Shown here one piece after another: positions 1 to 13,400 of a stretch of DNA of 64,000 bases (position 1 is its first letter; every line of letters starts with the position of its first letter). The stretch lies in NCBI GenBank assembly GCA_035079385.1, contig JAVHKY010000030.1, forward strand, positions 9,448,894-9,512,893, in the 5' to 3' direction. The position numbers were made by a program, and so were the translations under genes. A model generated the notes under the pieces. It searched no databases and was not told the DNA's origin. It was given only the letters and a program-made list of their open reading frames with translations. This DNA is from Aspidiotus rigidus. Lineage: Eukaryota > Arthropoda > Insecta > Hemiptera > Diaspididae.

Positions 1-474
1 ATTTACGAGGTTAGAAAAAATTACGATCAACGCGATACTTCCTGCCTGTCTTATTTAATCGGGAAAGAGATAGGAGAAGCGTTAGTCCAACGACGAAATA
101 GGTAATGATCAATATTAAAAAACCCGAAAGTACGAGTAGATAAATATAATATTTCGAACATACACTCATAGGTACCTTGAGCCTATTTTTTATGATTTCA
201 AATCGAATACCCGGTTGTAGACAACGCCAGCTCGTATTTGTGCTCCTAAGTATACTTAGTCTTTCAGAACTTGGACAAAACAAAGAAGTTTTTCAAAAAA
301 AAGAGGATATTATTTAATTTTTTTAAATTAAACTTAAAGCTTGTTTACTTTCCAAAACTTGATGGCTCTTTCGCCGCGTAAGTTTTATGTGTTCTATGTT
401 GGTAGGAGGTATTGTTTGAAAGATTTATACTTGATTAGTCGAGCATAAATATTACAGAATTCAGTACCACTTAC

Positions 475-3400
475 CTGCAAAAGTTCTTATACCCAAACAG
501 TTGCTGGGATGCAGTTGTTTCATCAAAAATCTGCAACACGCCTCTCTCACTGAGGAAATTTGTAAAAGACTAGAAACAGGCAATAAACCCTAAAAGCAAA
601 ATTGCGCAGGCACAACTGTTTAAATGCTGTAAAGCGTGAATTTTTATTTATACATACGTACTAAACGAGTAAATTTTAAAAGCCAAATTTCAAAATGACT
701 AGAAAAAAGAAAGAATACAAATAAATCTACAGATAATAATATAAAGATAAAATAGGCTAAAAATTGAGACCGGCGCTGCGGGGAGGGAGGTTAATAAGGT
801 AAAAGTAACCACAACTCATCGGTTGCCTAAGCTGTAACTTACTAAATAAAAATGAAATTTGTAGGTAACCTATAATTTTCAATGAAGGGTTCAAGATCGC
901 TCATCCAGGCCCAGAGGTCCTATTGCGCCAACCCCGACTACCTGTAAATGAGGCTCAGGAAGTTCTTCAGATTAATTCGGCTCTAGTCAAAGTTAAATAA
1001 GGAGCCAATTGAAATTTGTATTCTACGTTCGACTCAACATGGGCTCGTTTGACGACTTTATGCCTCTTTTACCAAATTATTTCATATTGAGTTTTTAATC
1101 ATATAAAACGAAAAGGAAGCCATCACGTTAGTCGCCATGCACCACTACGTACGTGAACATTTCAGTTCGATATAATTAACACGTTTATGACAATGAATGC
1201 TAATCAAAATAATAATTACTCCTAGCCTGGGTTATAATTATTAAAAAATAAATATTATGTAACCTTGATACCACCGTGAATTTCATGCTCTTAACAGGGA
1301 ATATGTTTTATGGGGGGGGGGGGGGGGGGGGTAATTTGCAATGTAAAGAACAAGATCGAACGCCGATCGGGCGCCGTTTGGAAAAATTTTGACTTCCAAG
1401 CTATATATATATAACGGGAGGAGTACTCAGAATGATTTCGACTTCCGAGCTATTACAGGAGAAAGGGGACTTTGAAACTTTTCGACTTTCCAACCATAGG
1501 AAAAATATCGAGTCCAGAAAATAAATATAAGGCTCTAATTGGAATATATCTACAAATAAAAGTAATAAAAATTTTGGATGATGAAAAATTGTACCTGAAC
1601 ATTCTCGCTAGTGATCTTCACGTCACCCGTATACGAATATTCGATTAATAACTGAAATGCGTATGAATCTACATTGTGTATGACTACTTCATCTTTATTC
1701 TTTTCGGCCATATCTCCTGCAACAAAGGTAAATCCGTTATAGTTGACCGATTTGACAAAACGCAGGAGTATGTCAGATCATCCAAGAAAGAGGTGGAATT
1801 TTAGTTTTGGTGACGCGATAGGGGTCGGAGTTTGGATTCCATCAAACGGAACAGAAAGAACCATCATATTTTCTCATAGATCATCTTGCCTATGAGGCTA
1901 TGATTCCTATCCTACAGATTTTGGGCATGCTAAAGCTTAAAAATTTTCTCACCATTAAACATAGCATTGAAATAGGGGCTCGCAGCAGCCAGTATGATTT
2001 TATGAGCTTTCCAACTTTGAGAACCAACAATTAATGTGATATCGCACAACTGAAACAAAAGCAAAGAAAAAAATAATTGAACTTACAGTGGTTCAAACTC
2101 GTTGACTACATGTATATAATATTACTACATTATAGTTCAAATTATGCGAGTGGGTACAGTTGTCCCTCTTCCCCTTGGATCTGGACCTGATTTATATTTC
2201 TTAGGAAGGCAACATGAAGATTTACTTTTCAATTTTACAGAACCGTTGGCGAGAAAAAAAGAGGTGGAAATACTCAAGTTGGATTACCTACAAAGGTTTC
2301 CCAGATATCTCAAGCAAATCAGCGGACCATCTATCGCTATATCACCTGGATTCTACACGCAAGCAAACCTGTTCCACCATAAAAAAAACATTTGTTTGAC
2401 GGTAAAAAAAACAACACATGTGCGATAGCCTGATGTGTGCAAAAGAAATTGTCACAGATCCGGAAGTCAAACGAATTTGGCAAGGAGATACACGAGAAAA
2501 ACGGGAGTAGGAATGGAACAGACTATAAATCCTCTCCTCAACAAGTCATCAGAAGACGTGGCATTCTTAAGGACGACCCAGTGAAATGCAAACGACAACC
2601 GACGACCAGTGCTACTGTACGTATTTAATGTAGATTGTCCCAAACACGAACACTACTGATTCACTGTGCTCCATTACCGGCTAGCCTCTGGATTCGTTAG
2701 AAGCAAGAACAATTCATTTTATCGATTGTGACCATACTTAGTCCAGAAGATTTAATAGATTGAAAATCCTCCGTGGACTACGAGGGAGTCGTTAGGCGAA
2801 CGAATTCTGGAGAACCACTCTTATCGACAACGAACGCCTGCTGTTGGCAGGTCACGAAAAAGAGCGGGAAAAGTGAGAGAACAACTAAGCACACCCTACT
2901 AGTAACTATAGGTGTATGATTATTCTAACTGCAGTAACCAACCCTTCATTGAGGACTGCTATGGAAGGAGAAACATAAAAAGAGCAATCTGACTTTGTCA
3001 GAAATGAAAGCTCTCCTGCGTAACTATTGAAGAAGTGTCGAAAAATACAGAAAATTTGATACCCCACTAATGCTATGTTTTCTGGTTTCAGAGCCAACCG
3101 TGGTGTTCCAAACATGTATCAAATCGTGCACGGAGGAAGCTGATGATCACCCCTAACTGATACAAATACACGAAGTCCAAAAACCACTCGACCGATTTTG
3201 AAAGCTCCAATATCTACACAATCAGGAAAAATTGTGACTGTCACAATGAGTAGCTTATATCCGGAAGAAACAAAATATAGAGAGCTTTATTTTTATACGA
3301 AAACAAAAAAAAATAAAATAATAAGTAAATAAATAAATGAATAAAATAATAATGAAATTTTATCAACTATTTCAATTGAAACGTACTGCCGCCACTGGTG

Positions 3401-6400
3401 GTAAAATTCTTAGTGAAAATTACGATATGAAACTAAATTAAAGTTTTTTTCTAGCTTTTTGCACAGAGGTCAACAACATTTTTGCCTCTAAAATCATAAA
3501 AATAACTACAGCTATAATAAATCAATATTCTTTACTCCTCGTACCGAATATCAAACCCTATTCAAACGAAATTCAATTTTGGATTATGCAAAGTAGGGAC
3601 CTAAAACTACGTGGCCTAATTATATTGCAAAATATACGACTCGATATCACGATACAAGAATTCTTTACTCCCTTTTCGTGCTTGGCCAATTCAACTACCC
3701 ACAACGTTGAAAAGGGAAATTAAATTGGATGCGACGTATTGCGTGAAAATTCTTCATTCGTCCGGAGAAGAGCGTTCTTTTATGAAACGCTGTATATAAT
3801 ACGAGTATACACATACGTCCTCTTACGTAAGGGATTCATTTAGGGTAAGAATTTCATTTACACACTACGGTAGCTCAAGAACAGTTCTTGTGAAAATATT
3901 TGTTGTTCGTGAATAATTACAGGCAGTGGAACAATTCGAAAATACGTAATAAACTAAATCGATCTCCATAAGTTTTGAAAAGGTCGATGTATCAGATAAT
4001 TTGGGGTAAATAGTCGTGACGTTTTGCGTGAGAACTTTATACAGATATTCACCTTCAGCTTTCAATTATTTGAAAAAGTTGATGCAGGTTTTATATTTCT
4101 ATTCACTTTTCCTTGCGCTTGAAGTTATTTAGAGCAAAGAAAATAGTCTTGTTATAAAGATAGGCGATTCAATTATAAATTTTAGGCTATCAAAAAAGTA
4201 GCTTATGAGATGAATCATTGCTTACTTTTCTGCCATAGTGCTTGATTATGGATGAGACCGTAGGTACCTAAGAGAAAAGAAAACTTCATCTTTCGATCTA
4301 AAGGCTTATAGTTTGTATATCTTTGAGAGCAGTAGCAGTTTTTCGTTTGTAAAACGTGCAGCAACATGATAATAAAATTACGAACAATGTACTCGTAAGT
4401 ACAAAAGTTCGTCCCTCGCCGCTCATTCGTCTGTTCTTCGTGCGAGGAGTTAATGAACTTTCACGAACGGTGCTTGCCCTTCAAGGATTTTTAAAAAGCG
4501 GCAACGCTTCGTCGAGTGTCACAGAATGTAAGAAATGCATATACGGACTTCTTCTTTCTTATTTTCCTACATCTTTACTTCTTTTTTCAGTTTTGTTCAT
4601 TATTGACTGCGTCATATTACTTGATCGTTTTCATTTCCAACAGCAAAATGACTTCGTTTTCCAAAACGCGTACATTTTCAAAGCTTGCTAAGAATTAAGC
4701 ATGTACCGTACCTCTTATACTACATAACAATTTAAATTTTTTTTTAAATCAATGAAATGAGATAGGTCGTACTATATCAAAAATTTTTTTGCGCTGAATT
4801 GAGAACAGGCTAGCCTCCTTTTTTTGATAGCAGATCGCGTCTTCTTGTTACCTATGATCTTGTTTAGTTGCCGCGCATTGTTGCAAGACAAAGCGTTCCT
4901 TATCAAGCTTTGTTACTGCTAATATTAGATAGAAGCGCGAGAACAAACGTTACGTCTTGCGACAATGCGCGGCAACTAAATAAAATCATGACAAGAAACC
5001 CGATCTGATGCCATTGGAAAATGGCAAACGGTTCCGAAAATACTCTTTCATTGCTTTTCAAACAATTTTTTATTGTTGTGTAACGTTATTTTTATTCACT
5101 CTTCTATATCAGTAGTCCAAACCCAAATACCCCCTTCCTCTCCCACTTCAATGAATGTTGTGGTACTTGTCTTGCACACTGCACCTCAAAAACGCATTTT
5201 GTTGAGTGATTGGTTATGTTTCAGCTGCTTGATTTGACAATTCACCAGACTTTTAATTTTTTGATTTTTGTCCTGCTAGAATTGCAATTCCTCCCAGTGT
5301 GCGGCATCGTGGAAACAGCTCGTCTTATTTTTGTTTTCATCTTAAGGTGAGTAGCCGTACTAGGTCTCTGAAATGTACAAGACCGATTGAATTTGTTTTG
5401 TAAAGTCTTTGTGGAAGGAGAACGCGAGGCTTAAAGAAAGCGAGTTTATCCTTTGAAAAAAAAAGTTGCTGTAAGGGAAGCTTCAGCCATGTGAGAGTGA
5501 ATATTGATATGCTCAGCAATCTCGGTACATAAGGTGAAATATTTGTCATGCTGTACGATATGGAACATTGAATAAGTTCATCTAGTCTGTACAAATTCTT
5601 CTAACTTAAGTTGATGACGTCGCAAATTGATGACTTCATACCCAAATCCGGTTCTTAAGTTCCCTCCCATACATGAGTATAGCTCGATGGTCGATAATAT
5701 TACAAGTCTCTGGACATTTTCCCTAAAATGATGACCTCGTCAAAGTCGCTCGCAATCGGTGAAATTTCTTGAGAATATTTTCCAGAAGAGAACTCTAATG
5801 AAGGAACAGTCACTCATTCCAATAGACGAGACAACAGTCGACTCGAAAGCTATGGAGGGGTGTTGGTTGACTGATCTTTAATAGAGACTTAGAATTTCAA
5901 TTCACCAAAAAATAAACTCGGTTCGAACCTGAAAAAAATTTCTATTTTTCGTTACCTACCATTGCACTTGATGAGCCGATCTGTGATTTTTTATTTCTAC
6001 GCTGCTCTGATTTATCCTACTATAAGACGCGAACGTACGACTAACAGGGGTGCGGTGAAGCCACTTTTTTGAAGACAATTCTTCGTAGGAAATTTTGGGG
6101 GGTGGTTTTTTCCTCCTTTGTCCCCGTAACATGGGGGGGCTTTTTTTTCGCTCGTTAAAATTTTTTTTTTTTTTTTGGGGGGGGGGGGCGAAATCTTCGT
6201 AAGCTTTGAGGGATCACGGCACCCCTGACTAATAAGGGTTCAAGATTTGACCTGTGAATAAGAAGAGCTTAATTCCGATTTGAATAAAAGAGACTTTGAT
6301 AATGACGTCAGAGGGAGGATACGTAGTCTTCATATGCAGAGACTTTTAATTGTCTGGCCGACAAAGCGAATGTGTTTTAATTTATAGGCCGCACGTGCGA

Positions 6401-7489
6401 AGTTGAGACAACGCCGTAAGTCACAGGATGTACGAGCACGGGTACTATGACTGTTGTACGACGGTCCACGTTGTAGGCTCTCAGTGGATAATTACTATTT
6501 TTCAAGAGCATTCCACACAGCGCCGCCGCGCCGCATGATTGAGTGCCAAAAATATACCAAAGCATTTGTAACTGAGATATTTCAAATTGAACGCGTTTAC
6601 TCGTAGAAGCCGCATGTCGAGTGTGTGTGTCATTTGAAAACAATGGGATTATTACTAGGTAGGTACTCGTAATAGTTCACAAAGTTCAGCGTGCTGTAAT
6701 TTCACTCTGTCGCACTCCTGTAATGTTCAAGTTATAAATTGTTGGGTAAGGTACGAGTACCGTACATGTAAATACAGCTGTATAGTTGTACCTACAGTAT
6801 CCTCTTTAGCCAGAGCGTCGTCGTCATTGTGTCGGAGAAAACCGTGTAATCGTGCGCCACAGAAAGAGTAAGAAGTGATATTTTTCTCTTGTTTTATCCG
6901 CTCATGTACAGTACTGAAGTACAGTACGTACCTCTATCGGCCACACGATACGATACGTAACTAGCGGCAGTTCGGCTACGATTTAAATTTTCTGGCTTCG
7001 GTGTCGATGCCCTAACCCTTCCGCTGGAACAGAAGGAAAATCGATCGAGGCTATGTAAAACATTCGTCGTTTTATTTTTTTTTTTCACGCGTAAATTCTG
7101 AGTACGCACTTACGGCGTTTGTAGACGTGTCGACGCTCACACTTTCGCGAAATCTACGTCTTTTCGTAGGTAAGGCCACTTATGTGTAGGTAATTATATT
7201 ACGCGGCGTAATTACGGAAAAAGGCCGTGAGAGCATATTCTGCTCGACGAAGTTCGTAAACAGCACTCACTCCGAGAAAAGACAAACTGTCGCCGCGCAT
7301 TCGTCGGACGTACACGCACATAAATTGCTAATATCAGAAACCTATCGTGAACTTCGTGTCTACACTTACCAATTCTTCTTGTCTGTAGCGGTTTAATATC
7401 GAAAAACAAGTCATAAAATGATCGGTATCTCGATGAGTGATATGCGACGGTGGTTCTACGCAATCTGTGGGCGACAGCAAGCCACTCAT
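475..7489 (-). CDS. Kelch-like protein (BTB-BACK part), 5' exons of a gene cut by the left edge
   Basis: Four minus-strand exons join in frame: 7370-7489, 1953-2049, 1595-1716 and 475-589, each with GT..AG borders. Exon 1 starts with ATG ([10 protein letters not shown]...). Exons 2 and 3 spell a BTB/POZ domain: [43 protein letters not shown]. Exon 4 continues with [17 protein letters not shown] and [11 protein letters not shown], the BTB-BACK boundary of KLHL proteins. About 152 residues are covered. The last donor (GCA G|GTAAGT) leaves phase 1, so the rest of BACK and the Kelch propeller must lie beyond position 1. Family members are adaptors that bring substrates to Cullin-3 ubiquitin ligase; that role is inferred from the family. 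Intron 1 is about 5.3 kb. The Kelch subfamily cannot be assigned from this part. Confidence 0.87.
1284..1540 (+). repeat. Degenerate copy of the local palindrome-ended repeat, with a 20-G run
   Basis: The stretch reads AACAGGGAATATGTTTTATG followed by 20 consecutive G (1312-1331), then a GC-rich piece and two diverged copies of the GACTTCCAAGCTATATAT unit. The better-kept copies near 53.4 and 56.7 kb have AACAGGGAACCTGTT, then a short G-run, in the same order. It sits just outside exon 3 of the Kelch-like gene. Confidence 0.6.
4535..4700 (+). repeat. Dispersed segment, copy 1 (second copy near 23.1 kb)
   Basis: This T-rich segment followed by AAAATGACTTCGTTTTCC is clearly related to 23100-23265. 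In both, an ATG after 'AAA' opens a similar short frame ([16 protein letters not shown] here; MTSFSDTNSFSKLAKH there), and the upstream frame is also similar. In this copy the frame ends after 16 codons. It may be a duplicated promoter plus first exon, or a dispersed element; nothing identifies a product. Confidence 0.5.
4829..5010. mobile_element. Short inverted-repeat element (MITE-like)
   Basis: The arms are about 65 bp each. The left contains TTTAGTTGCCGCGCATTGTT near 4865 and the right its near-perfect reverse complement, AATGCGCGGCAACTAAAT, near 4960. About 60 bp separates them. The outer parts also pair (CAGATCG on the left, CGATCTG on the right). It has no coding capacity, and no clear target-site duplication was seen. 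Confidence 0.65.
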
Positions 7490-10400
7490 GTTGACGACGG
7501 ATTAAAGCTGAAAATGAAACAATAAAAAAATTCTATCAGAAAACTGCGAGTTGAACTTGGTAACATATGGCACAGCTAAAAGTAAAATCCATCAAATAAT
7601 AAGAAATAACGAAAAGCCTTCTATGAAAAATTGGCTGTCGATGAGAAGAGGGAAAAGAAAGTTGAACTTCATTTTTTTTACTACAAATAGCGCGTAAAAA
7701 ATGCCGTTGGACCTAGATTGTCTGCGAACTACAGGCGCGGGGGTACATTTTTTGGGGAGAGGGATTTTTTTATGGTCAAATTGCACAATTTCGGTCTCTT
7801 TTTGAGTTTTGTGAGGGGATATATTCCTTTATCCTGCAAACCCGCGCCTAAACTACCTACGTCAGCAATGCTGTTAAGCTAGTCTACGCTATAACAATTC
7901 AGCTTGTGATTAGATTTCGTGTTCTACGGAGAAGTACGTACTAACGTACAATTATCATACGCAGTCATATTTTCTATTCTGGGTACCCAGAAGGAAATCC
8001 TTTAAATTTGATCGTCCAAAAATTTTCCCTAATTTCCCCAAGTTTGGAAATTCTACAGTCGAACAGGATACATTTGGATGTGAATTGAAAAATTCGATGT
8101 CTCGAATTATTTTCGAAAACCGATTTCAAGAAAAATATGAAAAATCCTAAATCTTAATGATATATCACGCTTTTAACGACTCGAAAAGACAAAAAACCTG
8201 CTCGCTTTTTACCAACTCTGGTAGTACGGTATATCTGTAAGTTCACGAAAAGTAAAAACTAACTAACGTTCACATGTATCGATACGTTTCCATATCATAT
8301 CAATGGCGTTGCTACTGTTCGAATTTTTATTACTCTATGCCGACGAGCAAACTTGTAAAGAAATATCGAGCGCATTAAAACGCTCAGAACTGTAAAACGA
8401 TTCACCTCGTCAGAACTCAAGCGTGACACGTAATTTTCTCGCGGTCTGTCGTTAAATGCGATTACAAAAAAAAGATATCATATACGACTCGTAATGTGAT
8501 GTATATGTCTTTATACTATAAAATAATGCCCTGTAAAATATTTTTTTTACTACCGCGAAAAAAGTTTCTCGATCAAATTTGAATTAGGTTTATATCGCCC
8601 AGCGCGTATACGTAGGTATATATATCTCATCTTGCTACAAGCGAGCAACCAATCAACTAAGTATATTTGTACAACAAAAGTCGCACGCGATAATCCTTTG
8701 AAATTCACTCTTTCCGTAAATGAGTTTTGACGCAATCCCTCTTCTTCTCTGCCTCGCTGTTGGCACCTTATGAAACAACGAGGCTTATTTCGAAAATCCA
8801 TTCCGCTAAACCCACTGGTTGGGGCGAAATAATGTGCAGTGCTCGAGTAACGCTCGTGTTTCGGAGTAGGACGTCAACCTCGACTGTCAATTATTTCGGA
8901 AGGAACAATCAAAACTTCATAACCAATACAGAGAATAGCGAGGGGTTCATTTCGAATGCAATACCGAAAATTACATAGCAACGAAAGAATACCTGTGTCG
9001 ATATAGGTAGGCATAATTTTCTAATCGATGAGCGAGCATACGCACGAGGAAAGAAAAAATTAACCATTTAATTGTTGAATATAAATTTACATTGCATCAT
9101 GAATCTCAACTAATGGGGAAAATTTATCTCATTTGATCGGGATGTAATCAATAGCTCTCGATCGGAGCTGTCTCATAGTACGAGTATTTTCCTAATAAAA
9201 GGAAATGAAGAAATGAAGAAATTGAGGTGTTATGAACAATATTTCTTCACCTATTTTACTCGTTCGCTATGTGGAAAATATTTTTGCACGCCCCTTTAAG
9301 TTTTGTAAATTTATGATGAATAAAAATAATTTTTATCGAAGTTCAATAATATCTGTCTTGATATTTTTGTTTCCAGCGTATGTTATCTGTCTCTTCTATT
9401 GAGTCTATTTCGAAAACGAGGGTTGTACATTTTTTTAATCGAGTTTACGTTCGAGATATCATCAAAGTCACACTTGTCAACCCTGTACATTCACCTTGAT
9501 AGTTCGTATAAAATACTTTCACAATTATTATCTTCACCTTCTGAAAATATATTTAAAAAAAGGCCAAGGAAAGGAACCCTACCTGTACCTTATATTAGTT
9601 TTGTCGCCTTAAAGCACTCCCGAATCATTTGTGTTAACGTTAGATTGTTATTTATTTGGCGTTTGCTGTACTCGTGCGTGCCTTTTAGCATGATTTGAAT
9701 CGGATACTCTCTGTGCTCGTTTCGTCGTTTATATTGAATGGTTGTGATTTATTCCTCATCTGAGGTGAGTAATTGGATGCTGGTCATCAAATGCTCACTG
9801 AGTACAACCTCCTAGTTTCTAGATTACGTTTTATATAGCTTAATTGCGTGAGATACTCTTGGATCAATTATTACAAATATTCTATATGGAAGATGGTAAA
9901 CCTAACCCTAATTTGATTTCTGTCTATCTTTCTGAAGAACATGTCATTCGTGGGTTGATACGGCCTCAAAGCTTTGACGTACCTCATGGCCTCGCAGACT
10001 TATCTTTAAATACTTGCTATGACCACTGAGGATTCCTCTTGCTTGCAGGAACAAGTCATTTGTGGGTCGATACCGGAGGCCCCTCTGCCTCGGGGTGATG
10101 CCTCGGAAACACGCCTCGTTTGCGACTTCTTGCTGTGAGTCTCTCTCTCACACTCATCTTACTCATCTTACTTGTCTGTTGTATCATACTTGTAGATAGT
10201 GTCGATCTGACTAGGTTACCTAATTAAGGTGGAAATGCTCACACATGATTTTTCTTACTTCACGGGTTGCTCCAGAATATTCACAGCTGAAAAGATACCG
10301 TTCGTTACCCTCACCATCGTACTCATAAGATCGCTCGATGTACTTACTCTGACAAAAATTTATTTAAATAACTTAATTATCTATTATGATCAAATATTAT

Positions 10401-13400
10401 ATCTACTGTCTATTGAGTCGTGTGTGTATATATATTCAAACACTCTTCTTTTATTCGTATTCTTCACAAAAGGAGAAAAATACCTCGTGCACATTTGCTA
10501 CAGCTATTAATCAATATCAGCAGTAATATAAAAATATCATGAAATAGAAGTTGATGGAAAGCGAATTTCATCTCATACAGACAATCAGAAGTCGAGTAAA
10601 ACATTCACGATTGTGATCGGCAATTATCAACCACCAATTTCAATAGGAGAAAGTCAATCCGACGACCGGCAGTCAATGAAGAAGTAGGAAGAGGGGTTCT
10701 GCTCCAGTCATTGATGAGTGATGAAGAAACCAGGAGCGGTTTCTACCAATCGAGTTATTGATGATGAAGAAGCCAGACAAGTAATTCATAATTTGATTCG
10801 ACGAATAAATTATTGGTTACAATAGGGAACTTTTATGGGGACACGACTCTAATCACATTCAAGTCTCGAACGAGAGAGCAATCCTTTTCAAGAGGGAAAG
10901 GAATCCAGGAGAAAGTACCAAATGCAGTATAATCGTTCCGTAATTCAAGAAATAGTGGAGCACTGGTGTTCCATTTTTTCCAGATAGTTGGTTCCTTGAA
11001 GAGTACGTATGAACGCTATTTGCTACACAGTAAGAACCTACCACTAAAGATCGGGATGTGGTCAATAATTCACTTCTACATCGCGTAATTGATAGCTGGT
11101 GGTAAAATTTATATAAAAATGATTTTTTTTTTTTTCAGAGGAACTTTACTGCCTTCTATATCGTAAACTATCTGAAAAATTGAAAAGCAAGAAAAGACGA
11201 ATTTACCATTCGTATAATTTTAAATGCGATCCTCGGTGCGTAATTTGCTGTTTAACGTTTCAATGGGTCAATCCATTCGGGAAAGTATAGTTTTGTGAGA
11301 TGCAATTCTCATTGCTTCGTGATTGCTTTCAGGGTTGTATTAGATTGAGATTTATTTTGTAGGTATCTACAGATAACTTGACTCTATCCATTTCCTCCGC
11401 ATCGCGACTTCTCCATGAAAATTAACGTTAAACGATCGAACAAACTGCATGCTATTGGAACTATCTTGTTCACGCAAGAATGCATTTTCAGCATTTAATG
11501 GGCAAAAAATGAGATTATTTCACTCTCGAAACATTGTTCTAAAACCATTTCACTCGCTATCGCATTTGAAATATCGCGGATGCGGTAATTGGTTTTCACC
11601 GGTGTAAAACGTTAATGTTTTTCTTTTTTCCCCCTTCGTTTCGGTTATCAAATATTGAGCTATGAACTACTTTTCAGTAAGTGAAGACGAGAAAGTAACT
11701 CGCGAAAAAAAAAAAATATTATATAGGTACGTATCGAGTCCGAAGCGTTCGACTTAAAGTGACCGAGTGAGCGTTCGAATTGTTCGCAACAGGCGATTTT
11801 GCGTCGCTGAACACTCGTTCGATTTGAAAATATCGGTTTTTCGAAAGCCGCATGAATAATTGTCGAAGTAGATGATGGGTGCTGCTTGAAGAATGAGATC
11901 GACGAGAAAAAGGAATCATTATTCTATTCACTTTCAATAAAGCGAACGAGAAATAAAGAAAAATGATAAAAATACTAGCTGGTATTTTTGAAATGTGCGT
12001 GTCTATATATATTACCTATACTCCGCGTTCTGCCTGCGAAACTAATTTATCATCGTTATCTCAACGTGAAAAAGGCATATCTAAAATGAACTTCAAGGGA
12101 AAGAATAAAAGTTTGTTCAGAACTTTTGGGCTATTGTGTCAGTTTTCTCGCTTTGAAGAAATCTCATGAACTGAATTCCACGGAGAAAAATAAAGGTTCC
12201 TCGAAAATTAATTGAAAAGCTATTTCTTTCATGTTTCAAGTGCAACTGAGAAAATTTTTCTAAAACTACTGTGATATCCCTGTTCAATCATGATCATAGT
12301 GTAGGTGAAAAAGAGCAATTAGGGGGGGGGGGGCTGGAAAGAGGGTACATTACTGGTTTCTTTATCTAAAAAGGTATGTAACGAGCGATTTTTCTAGGAG
12401 GGAGAGGGGGGTAAAGGTGAAATGATGTACGTAAGAGTGCCGAATTTTCGATGACATCAAAATTTTTAGGATCGGTGTGTAGTGTGTATTGAGGTATCAG
12501 GTTGAGAATCAGGAAATTTATATTTCTTAAGGGAGGCAACAAAAGTTTCAGAGGATATATTGCCGCCACTTCCCTTCTTATCTACGAGCCTGACCCGAAA
12601 TGAACAAAATCAGGAAGAATAAATGGTGATGGTGATGTCTTCCATGACCTCCTCCCCTCCTCTAAAAACCAACGTGACTTGAATTCTGTATTCGAGTGGT
12701 ACAGGTCTGGACTCGAATGCTTTCTAGATCCTATCATCTTAAAGACTGGTTATTTTGTTCGATATTCGATCTCTTTAAGCTGTAGCACATATCCTGACTT
12801 TTCCTTCTATCACTTTTTATCTATCTTACTCTTTCTCTGTATCTCTGTAAGATAAAAGAAGTATGCTTCAATTCAAACAGATTTAAACACGTATTTTGCG
12901 ACATAATTACCACGTCCACATCTATAGTACTTGCAACCGAAGTATATAGACATTCCAACGAGAAACCGTTGTTTTTCATCAACAAGTAAATTTGTACATC
13001 GAATTTCTCTCTATACGTACAGTAATCTGCAATAGGTAGTCCTACATCTGTCGTGGTAAGTATGCGTGTATTTTACATTGTATTTAGCTTGTCCGAATAT
13101 AAAAACTGTGACCGTATCGAATAACTCAAACCGGTTGTTTTGCGTACATTTTCGATGTTTTCCGATCGTACGTCACGCTATTCTCGGAGAATGTGAACGA
13201 AGACGAGAATAATTCAATTTTCTCCAAGCTAGATTGTTCGACGAATACGAAATTTAAAACAAAAACTTCATTAGGTACTTTTAGGTTAGACGAATTTTAG
13301 ATTGTTTCAGAATTGTTACTCAGAACAAGAGCACGTACAGAATGCCAAGTCGGTGAATTGTTGAGGTAGGAAAATGGAAAACGAGGAAAAGATGAATGCG

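Larger units (their letters stand above)
2050..7369. other. Long first intron of the Kelch-like gene
   Basis: No further conserved coding stretch was found here. It holds the dispersed segment at 4535-4700, the inverted-repeat element at 4829-5010 and T/G homopolymer tracts around 6110-6190. Open frames in it have no recognisable domain or splice context. Confidence 0.5.

Noticed and set aside
11..283. Minus-strand frame with a transmembrane-like stretch at the left edge
   Set aside because: It does not continue the Kelch-like gene and has no start context or recognisable family; it probably lies in an intron of that gene.
600..630. Possible 28-nt micro-exon in the Kelch-like gene
   Set aside because: The acceptor at 590 extends exon 4 directly and gives the expected LLPVSSLLQ motif, so no extra exon is needed.
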